NCBI GenBank assembly: GCA_046724435.1
Contig: JBKOWN010000038.1
Coordinates: 1-20,227, forward strand
DNA length: 20,227 nucleotides
Reading direction: 5' to 3'
Source of the DNA: JALZAA01 sp046724435
GTDB lineage: Bacteria > Actinomycetota > Acidimicrobiia > IMCC26256 > JACDBD01
Shown: one piece after another, positions 1 through 7,073 of the stretch
Layout: the number at the start of each line of letters is the position of its first letter
Numbering within the stretch: position 1 is the stretch's first letter
Translations under genes and position numbers: made by a program
Notes under the pieces: model-generated
What the model was told of the DNA's origin: nothing
The model's input: the letters and a program-made list of their open reading frames with translations, nothing else
Database searches by the model: none

Positions 1-100
1 CCTCGGACGCGCCGATGGACCGGCGCTGCCCCTCGCGCCTCGGGCCCGGGGCTCGGCGTTCCTCGGGCATTTGGCCGGGAAAAGAAGCAGGAGTGGGGAA

Positions 101-131
101 TTGACAGGGGGGGTGAGCAGTTTCCTAAACT
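101..131 (+). promoter_or_regulatory. dnaK operon promoter (-35/-10)
   Basis: A perfect TTGACA stands at 101-106 and a TAAACT hexamer (4 of 6 to TATAAT) at 126-131. The 19-bp spacer is longer than the ideal 17. The -10 directly abuts the HAIR-like operator at 132-156, so bound repressor would cover the start of transcription. The same TAAACT hexamer lies at the matching place upstream of clpB. The hexamers are seen in the sequence; their use as a promoter is inferred. Confidence 0.6.
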
Positions 132-156
132 AAGTTGATACTCAAGGACTCAAGTT
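132..156 (+). promoter_or_regulatory. HAIR-like HspR operator upstream of dnaK
   Basis: The known HspR operator (HAIR) is CTTGAGT-N7-ACTCAAG. Here the right arm ACTCAAG (148-154) is perfect. The left arm GTTGATA (134-140) keeps the TTGA core, giving TTGA-N11-TCAA. Flanking AA and TT extend the dyad to 25 bp. A second ACTCAAG copy (140-146) lies in the spacer. The site is just downstream of the -10, and the cognate repressor gene hspR is the last gene of this operon, so it probably serves autoregulation. Confidence 0.72.
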
Positions 157-178
157 CGATCTCGGGAGGAACGTCCCT

Positions 179-2056
179 ATGAGCAAGGCCGTCGGCATCG
201 ACCTCGGGACCACCAACTCGGTGGTGTCCGTGCTCGAGGCGGGTGAGCCCGCCGTCATCCCCAACTCCGAAGGCGCCCGGACCACCCCGTCCGTGGTCGC
301 GTTCTCGAAGACCGGCGAGGTGCTGGTCGGCGAGGTCGCCAAGCGCCAGGCCATCACGAACCCCGACCGGACGGTGCGATCGGTCAAGCGACACATCGGC
401 ACCGACTGGAAGATCGACATCGATGGCAAGAACTACTCGGCCCAGGAGATCTCCGCCCGCATCCTCCAGAAGCTGAAGCGGGACGCCGAGGCGTACCTGG
501 GTGACACGGTGACGCAAGCCGTCATCACGACCCCCGCGTACTTCGACGACGCCCAGCGTCAGGCGACGAAGGAGGCGGGGCAGATCGCGGGCCTCGAGGT
601 CCTGCGCATCATCAACGAGCCGACTGCAGCCGCGCTGGCGTACGGGCTCGACAAGGAGCACGACCAGACCATCCTCGTCTTCGACCTGGGCGGCGGCACC
701 TACGACGTGTCGTTGCTCGACATCGGCGAGGGCGTGTTCGAGGTCAAGGCCACCGCCGGGAACACGCACCTCGGCGGGGACGACTGGGACCAGCGCGTCA
801 TCGACTGGATGGTCACCGAGTTCAAGAACGCTCACGGCGTCGACTTGTCGAACGACAAAATGGCGCTCCAGCGTCTGAAGGAGGCCGCGGAGAAGGCCAA
901 GATCGAGCTCTCCTCGGCGCAGCAGACCACGATCAACCTGCCGTTCATCACGGCGACGAGCGAGGGACCGCTGCACCTCGAGCTCGAGCTGTCGCGCTCG
1001 AAGTTCCAGGAGCTGACGGCCGATCTCCTCGACTCGTGCCGCGGGCCGTTCGAGCAGGCGATCCGGGACGCCGGCCTCGACAAGAGCCAGATCGATCACA
1101 TCATCCTCGTGGGCGGCTCCACGCGCATGCCCGCGGTCGTCGACCTGGTGCGCGAGCTCACCGGCAAGGACCCGCACAAGGGCGTGAACCCGGACGAGGT
1201 CGTCGCCGTCGGCGCCGCCATCCAGGCCGGCGTGCTGAAGGGCGACGTGAAGGACGTCCTGCTGCTCGACGTGACCCCTCTGTCGCTGGGCATCGAGACG
1301 AAGGGCCAGATCTTCACGAAGCTCATCGACCGGAACACCACGATCCCGACCAAGCGCTCGGAGGTCTTCACGACCGCCGAGGACAACCAGCCCAGCGTCG
1401 AGATCCACGTGCTCCAGGGCGAGAGCGACATGGCCTACCGCAACAAGACGCTCGGCAAGTTCCAGCTCGTCGGCATCCCACCGGCGCCGCGGGGCGTGCC
1501 GCAGGTCGAGGTCACGTTCGACATCGACGCCAACGGGATCGTGAACGTGTCTGCGAAGGACCTTGCCACCGGCAAGGAGCAGCAGATGACGATCACCGGC
1601 GGCACCGCGCTGTCGAAGGACGACATCGACACGATGGTCAAGGAGGCCGAGGCGCACGCCGAGGAGGACCGTCAGCGGCGCGAGGAGGCCGAGACCCGGA
1701 ACAACGCCGACTCGCTCGTGTTCCAGACCGAGAAGCTGCTCAAGGAGCAAGCTGACAACGTCTCGGGCGACGAGCGCCAGAAGATCGAGGAGAAGCTCAA
1801 GGCGCTCAAGGACGCCTTGGCCGGCTCCGACATCGAGGCGGTCAAGCGCGGGCACGAGGAGCTGCTGGCGGCCAGTCAGGAGTTCGCGCAGCGTCTGTAC
1901 CAGCAGTCGGCCCAGAGCCAGCAGCAGGAAGGCGCAGCGGCGGGCGGGACGCCCGGCCCGGGCGCTGGCCAGTCGTCGCAGCCGTCTGACGACGAGGTCG
2001 CCGACGCCGAGATCGTCGACGACGACGAGCACGGCGGTCAGCAGAAGGGGGCGTAA
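179..2056 (+). CDS. dnaK: Molecular chaperone DnaK (Hsp70)
   Basis: ATP-dependent cytosolic chaperone that binds exposed hydrophobic segments, cycling with DnaJ (ATPase stimulation) and GrpE (nucleotide exchange). The 625-residue product is usual for actinobacterial DnaK. The nucleotide-binding domain opens with GIDLGTTNS and contains the phosphate loop DLGGGTYDVS. The linker VLLLDVTPLSLGIET leads into the substrate-binding domain, and an acidic tail with AEIVDDDE closes the protein. The ATG start follows GGGAGGA (164-170) with an 8-base spacer. It is the first gene of dnaK-grpE-dnaJ-hspR, two bases ahead of grpE. In actinobacteria DnaK is also the reported co-repressor of HspR, so its own abundance may feed back on this promoter. 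A 635-codon antisense frame runs across the gene and is a composition shadow. Confidence 0.98.
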   Translation: MSKAVGIDLGTTNSVVSVLEAGEPAVIPNSEGARTTPSVVAFSKTGEVLVGEVAKRQAITNPDRTVRSVKRHIGTDWKIDIDGKNYSAQEISARILQKLKRDAEAYLGDTVTQAVITTPAYFDDAQRQATKEAGQIAGLEVLRIINEPTAAALAYGLDKEHDQTILVFDLGGGTYDVSLLDIGEGVFEVKATAGNTHLGGDDWDQRVIDWMVTEFKNAHGVDLSNDKMALQRLKEAAEKAKIELSSAQQTTINLPFITATSEGPLHLELELSRSKFQELTADLLDSCRGPFEQAIRDAGLDKSQIDHIILVGGSTRMPAVVDLVRELTGKDPHKGVNPDEVVAVGAAIQAGVLKGDVKDVLLLDVTPLSLGIETKGQIFTKLIDRNTTIPTKRSEVFTTAEDNQPSVEIHVLQGESDMAYRNKTLGKFQLVGIPPAPRGVPQVEVTFDIDANGIVNVSAKDLATGKEQQMTITGGTALSKDDIDTMVKEAEAHAEEDRQRREEAETRNNADSLVFQTEKLLKEQADNVSGDERQKIEEKLKALKDALAGSDIEAVKRGHEELLAASQEFAQRLYQQSAQSQQQEGAAAGGTPGPGAGQSSQPSDDEVADAEIVDDDEHGGQQKGA

Positions 2057-2058
2057 CC

Positions 2059-2592
2059 GTGCCCGACGAGCGGTTCACCCCCGACGATCAGCCCGAGGTC
2101 GCGGTCTCCGAAGAGGAGGCCGCGGCGTCGGAGCTCGAAGCTGACCTGGCGCGCCTGTCCCGGCTCGAGTCGGAGCGGGACGAGCACCTCGACACGCTCC
2201 GGCGCGTGCAGGCCGACTTCGAGAACTACCGCAAGCGCGTGATCAGGGAGCAGACCGCGCTCGTCGACCGGGCCACCCAAGGCCTGGTCGAGCAGCTGCT
2301 CCCGGTGCTCGACTCCTTCGAGCTCGCGTTGAAGAACTTCGACGCGGCCGGCGAGGACACGGAGAGCGTGCGCAAGGGCGTCGAGCTCGTGTACGCCGAG
2401 CTGTTGGGCGTCCTCGACAAGGCGGGCCTCTCGCGTGTCGAAGCCGAGGGGAAGCCGTTCGACCCCAACGTCCACGAGGCGGTCATGCAAGACGAAGGCG
2501 ACGGCGAGCCCGTCGTCACCGATGTCCTGCGCACCGGCTACACGCTGAAGGGTCGGGTGCTGCGCCCGGCGATGGTGAGGGTTTCGAGGTAA
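2059..2592 (+). CDS. grpE: Nucleotide exchange factor GrpE
   Basis: Co-chaperone that drives ADP release from DnaK, acting as a dimer. The 177-residue protein has an acidic, low-complexity N-terminus (residues 1-35). A long helical region containing RVQADFENYRKRV follows, then LLPVLDSFELAL. The C-terminal beta domain carries KPFDPNVHEAVM and the closing GYTLKGRVLRPAMVRV typical of the family. The start is GTG, only two bases after the dnaK stop, with the purine-rich end of dnaK (AGAAGGGGG) serving as ribosome site. The stop lies 6 bases before dnaJ. Tight spacing and gene order indicate co-transcription and probably translational coupling with dnaK. Confidence 0.97.
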   Translation: MPDERFTPDDQPEVAVSEEEAAASELEADLARLSRLESERDEHLDTLRRVQADFENYRKRVIREQTALVDRATQGLVEQLLPVLDSFELALKNFDAAGEDTESVRKGVELVYAELLGVLDKAGLSRVEAEGKPFDPNVHEAVMQDEGDGEPVVTDVLRTGYTLKGRVLRPAMVRVSR

Positions 2593-2598
2593 CAGGCC

Positions 2599-3756
2599 AT
2601 GGCGCCGCAGCGTGAGTGGTTCGAGACCGATTACTACGACGTGCTCGGAGTGTCGCCGTCGGCGTCCGAGAAGGACATCACGCGCGCCTACCGCAAGCTC
2701 GCCAAGCAGTACCACCCCGACGCGAACCCGGGGAACAAGGAGGCCGAGGAGAAGTTCAAGTCGGTCTCGGCCGCGTACGACGTGCTCGGCGACGCCGGCA
2801 AGCGCAAGGAGTACGACGAGGTCCGTCAGATGGTCGCGTCCGGCGTCGGCCCGTTCGGGGGCGGCGCGCCGGGCGGGTTCGGGCCCGGTGGTGCCGAAGG
2901 GTTCCGCACGTTCCAGTTCGACGAGGACGCCGGCTTCGGTGATCTGCTCGGCGGCCTGTTCGGCCGCGGCGGCCGCGGCCGGCGCGGCGGGCGCGGGTCA
3001 CGACAGGCCGGTCCGCAGCGCGGCGCCGACCTCGAGACCGAGCTGAACCTCGACTTCCTCGACGCCGTGCACGGCGTCGAGACGAGCGTGAGCTTCACCG
3101 CCGACGCGGTGTGCTCCGTGTGCCACGGTTCGGGCGCCGAGCCAGGCAGCACACCCGATGTCTGTCCGCAGTGCGGTGGCAGCGGCGAAGTGCTCGTCGA
3201 CCAGGGCCCGTTCTCGTTCTCGCAGGTGTGCCCGACGTGCGGGGGGCGCGGCACGATCATCAAGAACCCGTGCCACCAGTGTGGCGGTCGGGGCGTCGAG
3301 CGCCGCCGCCGCGACGTGAAGGTGCGGATCCCGCCCGGTGTCGACGACGGCCAGCGCATCCGCGTGCCGAGCCGTGGCGCGGCGGGCGCGAACGGCGGGC
3401 CGCCCGGCGACCTGTTCGTCGTCGTGCACGTGGGGACGCACCCGATCTTCGGGCGCAGGGGCAAGGACCTCACCGTGCTCGTGCCGATCACCTTCAGCGA
3501 GGCGGCGCTCGGCACGCAGGTGAAGGTGCCGACGCTCGACAAGCCTGTGACGGTGAAGGTGCCGGCCGGGACGCAGAGCGGGAAGACCGTGAAGATGCGG
3601 GGGCGGGGGATTGACACCGGCAAGGGAAGCCCAGGTGATCTGCTGGTGACGTTCGACGTCGTCGTGCCAAAGAAGGTCGACGGTGCCGCGAAGAAGGCGA
3701 TCGAGGACCTGGGCAACGCGCTCACCGAGAACCCGCGTGAGCACCTGGGAGTGTGA
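2599..3756 (+). CDS. dnaJ: Chaperone DnaJ (Hsp40, zinc-finger type)
   Basis: J-domain co-chaperone that delivers clients to DnaK and stimulates its ATPase. Of 385 residues, the J domain covers about 12-80 with the essential HPD at 39-41. A Gly/Phe-rich linker follows (about 92-135) and includes an unusually Arg/Gly-rich patch around FGRGGRGRRGG. Four zinc-binding CxxCxGxG repeats start at Cys172, Cys189, Cys211 and Cys225. The beta-rich client-binding region and dimerisation tail follow. This is a complete class A DnaJ. The ATG follows the grpE stop by 6 bases and lies in the same operon. The stop is 5 bases before the preferred hspR start. Confidence 0.97.
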   Translation: MAPQREWFETDYYDVLGVSPSASEKDITRAYRKLAKQYHPDANPGNKEAEEKFKSVSAAYDVLGDAGKRKEYDEVRQMVASGVGPFGGGAPGGFGPGGAEGFRTFQFDEDAGFGDLLGGLFGRGGRGRRGGRGSRQAGPQRGADLETELNLDFLDAVHGVETSVSFTADAVCSVCHGSGAEPGSTPDVCPQCGGSGEVLVDQGPFSFSQVCPTCGGRGTIIKNPCHQCGGRGVERRRRDVKVRIPPGVDDGQRIRVPSRGAAGANGGPPGDLFVVVHVGTHPIFGRRGKDLTVLVPITFSEAALGTQVKVPTLDKPVTVKVPAGTQSGKTVKMRGRGIDTGKGSPGDLLVTFDVVVPKKVDGAAKKAIEDLGNALTENPREHLGV

Positions 3757-3761
3757 GACCG

Positions 3762-4151
3762 ATGGATGACAACGAGCGCGCCCTGTACATCATCTCTGTG
3801 GCCGCCGAGCTGGCAGGGGTTCATCCGCAGACGCTGCGGATCTACGAGCGCAAGGGCCTCATCGAGCCGCAACGCACCGAGGGCCGCAGCCGGCGGTACT
3901 CCGACCGCGACATCGAGTTGCTCCAACACATCCAGGAGCTCACCAACGAGGGCGTCGGCCTCGCCGGCGTGAAGCGCATCCTCGACCTCGAGGCCGCGCT
4001 CGACGACGCGATGGCCGAGATCGAGCGTCTTCGGGCGCAGGTGCGCAAGGCTCGGCGGGAGGTGGCCGAGACCGAGGAACGCGTCCACCGCAAGTACCGC
4101 CGCGACCTCGTCCCGGTGAGCAAGGCCGTCGTCCGCGTGCGGCGGGGCTGA
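3762..4151 (+). CDS. hspR: Heat-shock repressor HspR (MerR family)
   Basis: MerR-type DNA-binding repressor of the dnaK operon and clpB. The 129-residue product has the winged helix-turn-helix signature: LYIISVAAELAGVHPQTLR, then IYERKGLIEPQRTEGRSRRYSDRDIELL and the second helical element GVGLAGVKRIL. A charged coiled coil (about residues 68-110) follows for dimerisation. The C-terminus is basic. I prefer ATG 3762, because GGGAG lies about 10 bases upstream; an in-frame GTG at 3753 overlaps the dnaJ stop. Being last in the operon it represses, with HAIR-like dyads before dnaK and before clpB, it fits the Streptomyces and Mycobacterium HspR circuit. Function is assigned from family and context. 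Confidence 0.93.
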   Translation: MDDNERALYIISVAAELAGVHPQTLRIYERKGLIEPQRTEGRSRRYSDRDIELLQHIQELTNEGVGLAGVKRILDLEAALDDAMAEIERLRAQVRKARREVAETEERVHRKYRRDLVPVSKAVVRVRRG

Positions 4152-4174
4152 ACGGGGGTAGCGGCCTCGAACGG

Positions 4175-4188
4175 TCCGGGATCCCGGA
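4175..4188. repeat. 14-bp perfect palindrome between hspR and clpB
   Basis: A perfect GC-rich palindrome (TCCGGGATCCCGGA) lies 23 bases after the hspR stop and directly upstream of the clpB -10-like hexamer. As RNA it could fold with a 5-bp stem and 4-base loop, but no T-run follows. It is at best a weak terminator for the dnaK operon, or a protein site in the clpB promoter. Confidence 0.35.
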
Positions 4189-4189
4189 A

Positions 4190-4216
4190 TAAACTTGATA
4201 GCGGTCTTGTCAACTT
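4190..4216 (+). promoter_or_regulatory. clpB promoter element and HAIR-like HspR operator
   Basis: The dyad at 4192-4216 aligns base for base with the one upstream of dnaK. Both read AA-S-TTGATA, seven spacer bases, then two variable bases and TCAA-S-TT (S is G or C). Arms are CTTGATA (4194-4200) and TGTCAAC (4208-4214), keeping TTGA-N11-TCAA. A TAAACT hexamer (4190-4195) overlaps its left end, as a -10 next to the operator does in dnaK. No convincing -35 is visible. ClpB belongs to the known HspR regulon in actinobacteria. Confidence 0.68.
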
Positions 4217-4249
4217 TGGACAGAAGCTTGACCACACCGAGGTAGCCCC

Positions 4250-6826
4250 ATGCCACTCGATCCCAATCGATTCACGCGCAAGACGGGAGAAGCCCTGCAG
4301 GCGGCCCAGGCCCTGGCGCGGGAGCAGAACCACAGCCAGGTGACGCCCGAGCACCTGCTCGCGGCGCTCGTGAGCCAGCCCGAGGGCGTGGTCCTGCCGG
4401 TGCTCGAGCGGGTGGGTGTGCCGGCCAAGACGGTGCGGGACCGGGTTGACGAGGCCCTGCAGAACCTCCCCAAGGTCTACGGGCAGACCGCGCAGCAGGC
4501 CCAGCTCTCACAGGACGCGTACCGGATCCTCGAGGCGGCGGACGAGGAGCGCACCGGTCTCGACGACGACTATCTCTCCACCGAGCACGTCCTCCTCGCG
4601 ATGAGCGACGTGACAGGCGGGGTGGGCGACCTTCTCCGCGGCCTCGGCGTCACGCACGACGCCGTGCTCGACGCGCTCAAGGACGTGCGCGGCAGCCACC
4701 GGGTCACGAGCGAGAACCCCGAGGACCAGTACCAGGCCCTCGAGCGGTTCGGTCGCGACCTCACCGAAGAGGCGCGCAAGGGCAAGCTCGACCCGGTCAT
4801 CGGGCGCGACGAGGAGATCCGGCGCATCATCCAGGTCTTGTCGCGCCGCACCAAGAACAACCCGGTGCTCATCGGCGAGCCCGGCGTCGGCAAGACCGCC
4901 ATCGTCGAAGGGCTCGCACGGCGCATCGTCGAGGGTGACGTGCCCGAAGGTCTACGCAACAAGCGCGTCGTCGCGCTCGACATCGGCTCGATGGTCGCGG
5001 GCTCGAAGTACCGCGGCGAGTTCGAGGAGCGGTTCAAGGCCGTCCTCAAGGAGATCGCCGACGCCGAGGGCGAGATCATCAGCTTCATCGACGAGCTCCA
5101 CACGATCGTGGGCGCCGGCGGCGCCGAGGGCGCGGTCGACGCCGGCAACATGATCAAGCCGATGCTCGCCCGGGGCGAACTCCGCCTGATCGGCGCGACC
5201 ACGCTCGACGAATACCGCAAGAACATCGAGAAGGACGCCGCCCTCGAGCGCCGGTTCCAGCCCGTGTACGTCGGCGAGCCCAGCGTCGACGACACCATCG
5301 CGATCCTGCGCGGGCTCAAGGAGCGCTACGAGGTGCATCACGGTGTCCGCATCCAGGATGCCGCGCTCGTCGCGGCGGCGGTCCTGTCGCAGCGCTACGT
5401 CAGCGGCCGCCAGCTCCCCGACAAGGCGATCGACCTCGTCGACGAGGCCGCGTCGCGGCTGCGCATCGAGATCGACTCGATGCCGATCGAGGTCGACGTG
5501 GTCGAGCGCCGCATCCGCCAGCTCGAGATCGAGAAGGCGGCACTGGCCAAGGAGACCGACGAGATCTCCAAGCAGCGCCTGCAGGCGATCGAGGCCGAGC
5601 TGGCGGAGCTGACCGAGCAGAGGTCGGCGATGGTCGCCCACTGGGAGAACGAGAAGCGCGCCATCACCGAGATCCGCGACCTCAAGGAGCAGCTCGAAGG
5701 CGCGCGCACCGAGGCCGAGCGCGCCGAGCGCGAGGGCGACCTCGAGCGGGCGGCACAGCTGCGCTACGGGACGATGCGCGAGCTCGAGCAGGAGATCGAG
5801 ACGAAGACGCGCCAGCTCGACGAGCTCCAGGGCGAGCAGCAGATGCTCAAGGAGGAGGTCGACGAGGAGGACATCGCCGAGATCGTCTCCAAGTGGACGG
5901 GCATTCCAGTGACGCGCCTCATGGAGGGCGAGATGCAGAAGCTCGTCCGCCTCGAGGAAGTGCTGCACGAGCGGGTGATCGGCCAGGACGAGGCGGTGCG
6001 CGCCGTCGCGAACGCGATCCGGCGGTCGCGGGCCGGCCTCTCCGACCCGAACCGTCCGATCGGCTCGTTCTTGTTCCTCGGCCCGACCGGGGTCGGGAAG
6101 ACAGAGCTGGCCCGGACGCTCGCGGACTTCCTCTTCGACGACGAGCACGCCATGGTGCGGATCGACATGTCGGAGTACCAGGAGAAGCACAACGTGTCGC
6201 GCCTCGTGGGCGCGCCGCCCGGCTACGTCGGGTACGAGGAGGGCGGGCAGCTGACCGAGGCCGTCCGGCGTCGCCCGTATGCGGTGATCCTGCTCGACGA
6301 GATCGAGAAGGCACATCCCGACGTGTTCAACGTGCTGCTGCAAATCATGGACGACGGTCGTCTCACCGACGGTCAGGGGCGCACGGTCGACTTCAAGAAC
6401 ACCGTGCTCATCATGACGAGCAACCTCGGCGGCGGCGCCGACGAGGCCACCGTCCTGGCCGCGATGCGGAGCCAGTTCAAGCCCGAGTTCCTGAACCGGA
6501 TCGACGAGATCGTGGTGTTCCACCGGCTCGACGAGCGCCACATCGAGCAGATCGTGGGGCTCCAGGTGCAGAAGCTGGAGGAGCGGCTGGCCGAGCGGAA
6601 CCTGAAGCTCTCGCTGACCGACGCCGCCCGGGCGCACGTCGCCCGGGTCGGGTACGACCCCGACTTCGGAGCCCGGCCGCTCCGGCGGGTGCTCCAGCGT
6701 GAGGTCGCCGACCCGATCGCGCTCAAGCTGCTCTCGGGTGACTTCCGGGACGGCGACACGATCGTGGTCGACGCGTCGCCCGACGGGCTCGTCTTCACGA
6801 AGGGCGAGCCCGCCCGCGTCGGCTGA
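4250..6826 (+). CDS. clpB: ATP-dependent disaggregase ClpB (Hsp104/ClpB)
   Basis: Hexameric AAA+ disaggregase that threads aggregated protein through its pore together with DnaK. The 858 residues match the family's usual length. The order is Clp N domain (about 1-145), AAA1 with Walker A GEPGVGKT (209-216) and Walker B FIDE (279-282), and the ClpB-specific coiled-coil M domain (about 400-525, rich in E, R, K and L). AAA2 follows with Walker A GPTGVGKT (611-618) and Walker B LLDE (681-684), then the C-terminal D2 subdomain. The M domain rules out ClpA, and ClpC is unlikely because its M domain is short. The ATG has GAGG (4239-4242) with a 7-base spacer. It sits 98 bases after hspR with its own HAIR-like operator. 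Confidence 0.97.
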   Translation: MPLDPNRFTRKTGEALQAAQALAREQNHSQVTPEHLLAALVSQPEGVVLPVLERVGVPAKTVRDRVDEALQNLPKVYGQTAQQAQLSQDAYRILEAADEERTGLDDDYLSTEHVLLAMSDVTGGVGDLLRGLGVTHDAVLDALKDVRGSHRVTSENPEDQYQALERFGRDLTEEARKGKLDPVIGRDEEIRRIIQVLSRRTKNNPVLIGEPGVGKTAIVEGLARRIVEGDVPEGLRNKRVVALDIGSMVAGSKYRGEFEERFKAVLKEIADAEGEIISFIDELHTIVGAGGAEGAVDAGNMIKPMLARGELRLIGATTLDEYRKNIEKDAALERRFQPVYVGEPSVDDTIAILRGLKERYEVHHGVRIQDAALVAAAVLSQRYVSGRQLPDKAIDLVDEAASRLRIEIDSMPIEVDVVERRIRQLEIEKAALAKETDEISKQRLQAIEAELAELTEQRSAMVAHWENEKRAITEIRDLKEQLEGARTEAERAEREGDLERAAQLRYGTMRELEQEIETKTRQLDELQGEQQMLKEEVDEEDIAEIVSKWTGIPVTRLMEGEMQKLVRLEEVLHERVIGQDEAVRAVANAIRRSRAGLSDPNRPIGSFLFLGPTGVGKTELARTLADFLFDDEHAMVRIDMSEYQEKHNVSRLVGAPPGYVGYEEGGQLTEAVRRRPYAVILLDEIEKAHPDVFNVLLQIMDDGRLTDGQGRTVDFKNTVLIMTSNLGGGADEATVLAAMRSQFKPEFLNRIDEIVVFHRLDERHIEQIVGLQVQKLEERLAERNLKLSLTDAARAHVARVGYDPDFGARPLRRVLQREVADPIALKLLSGDFRDGDTIVVDASPDGLVFTKGEPARVG

Positions 6827-6876
6827 CGCCCAGAACTCCCGGGTGACGAGGGCCGAAAAGGGGTAGGACACAGGGC

Positions 6877-7062
6877 ATGGAGCGCGACGAGGTCCCCGAG
6901 GCGGACGCCTACGAGCAGGAGCAGGACGCCTTCCCCGAGGCCGACGACGACGAGGTCGAGGCCGACCGGGTCGACCGGGTGAGCGGCGATCCCGAGGCGC
7001 CCGAGGCCGACGCGTTCGAGCAGGCCCAGGAGGTCACTGGCGAGGACGAGGAGCGCGACTAG
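6877..7062 (+). CDS. Small highly acidic protein, unknown function
   Basis: A 61-residue protein dominated by Glu and Asp, with no Cys, no signal peptide and no membrane segment. Two related motifs, PEADAYEQEQ near the N-terminus and PEADAFEQAQ near the C-terminus, bracket an acidic linker (ADDDEVEADRVDRV). This internal duplication argues for a real protein rather than a chance frame. The ATG is preceded by GGGGTAGG (6860-6867) with a 9-base spacer. It starts 50 bases after clpB and ends 11 bases before the TTG of the membrane protein, so it could be co-transcribed with either. Composition suggests an intrinsically disordered protein. I recall similar PEADAxEQ peptides in other actinobacteria but cannot name a family. 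Confidence 0.6.
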   Translation: MERDEVPEADAYEQEQDAFPEADDDEVEADRVDRVSGDPEAPEADAFEQAQEVTGEDEERD

Positions 7063-7073
7063 ACAGGTCGTGC

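Noticed and set aside
37..52. GC-rich near-palindrome near the window start
   Set aside because: It has no loop or T-run and no recognisable neighbour. In DNA this GC-rich it is not distinguishable from chance.
125..2032. 635-codon open frame antisense to dnaK
   Set aside because: Such frames mirror codon bias opposite dnaK in many GC-rich genomes. The product is Leu/Val/Arg/Asp-rich with no domain, and it runs through the dnaK promoter.
2826..4256. 476-codon minus-strand frame over dnaJ and hspR
   Set aside because: Pro/Arg/Ser-rich, with no recognisable domain. It is opposite two conserved genes and covers the clpB operator.
4952..6871. 639-codon open frame antisense to clpB
   Set aside because: Low-complexity Leu/Asp/His-rich composition mirroring clpB codons. 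The sense gene is an unmistakable complete ClpB.
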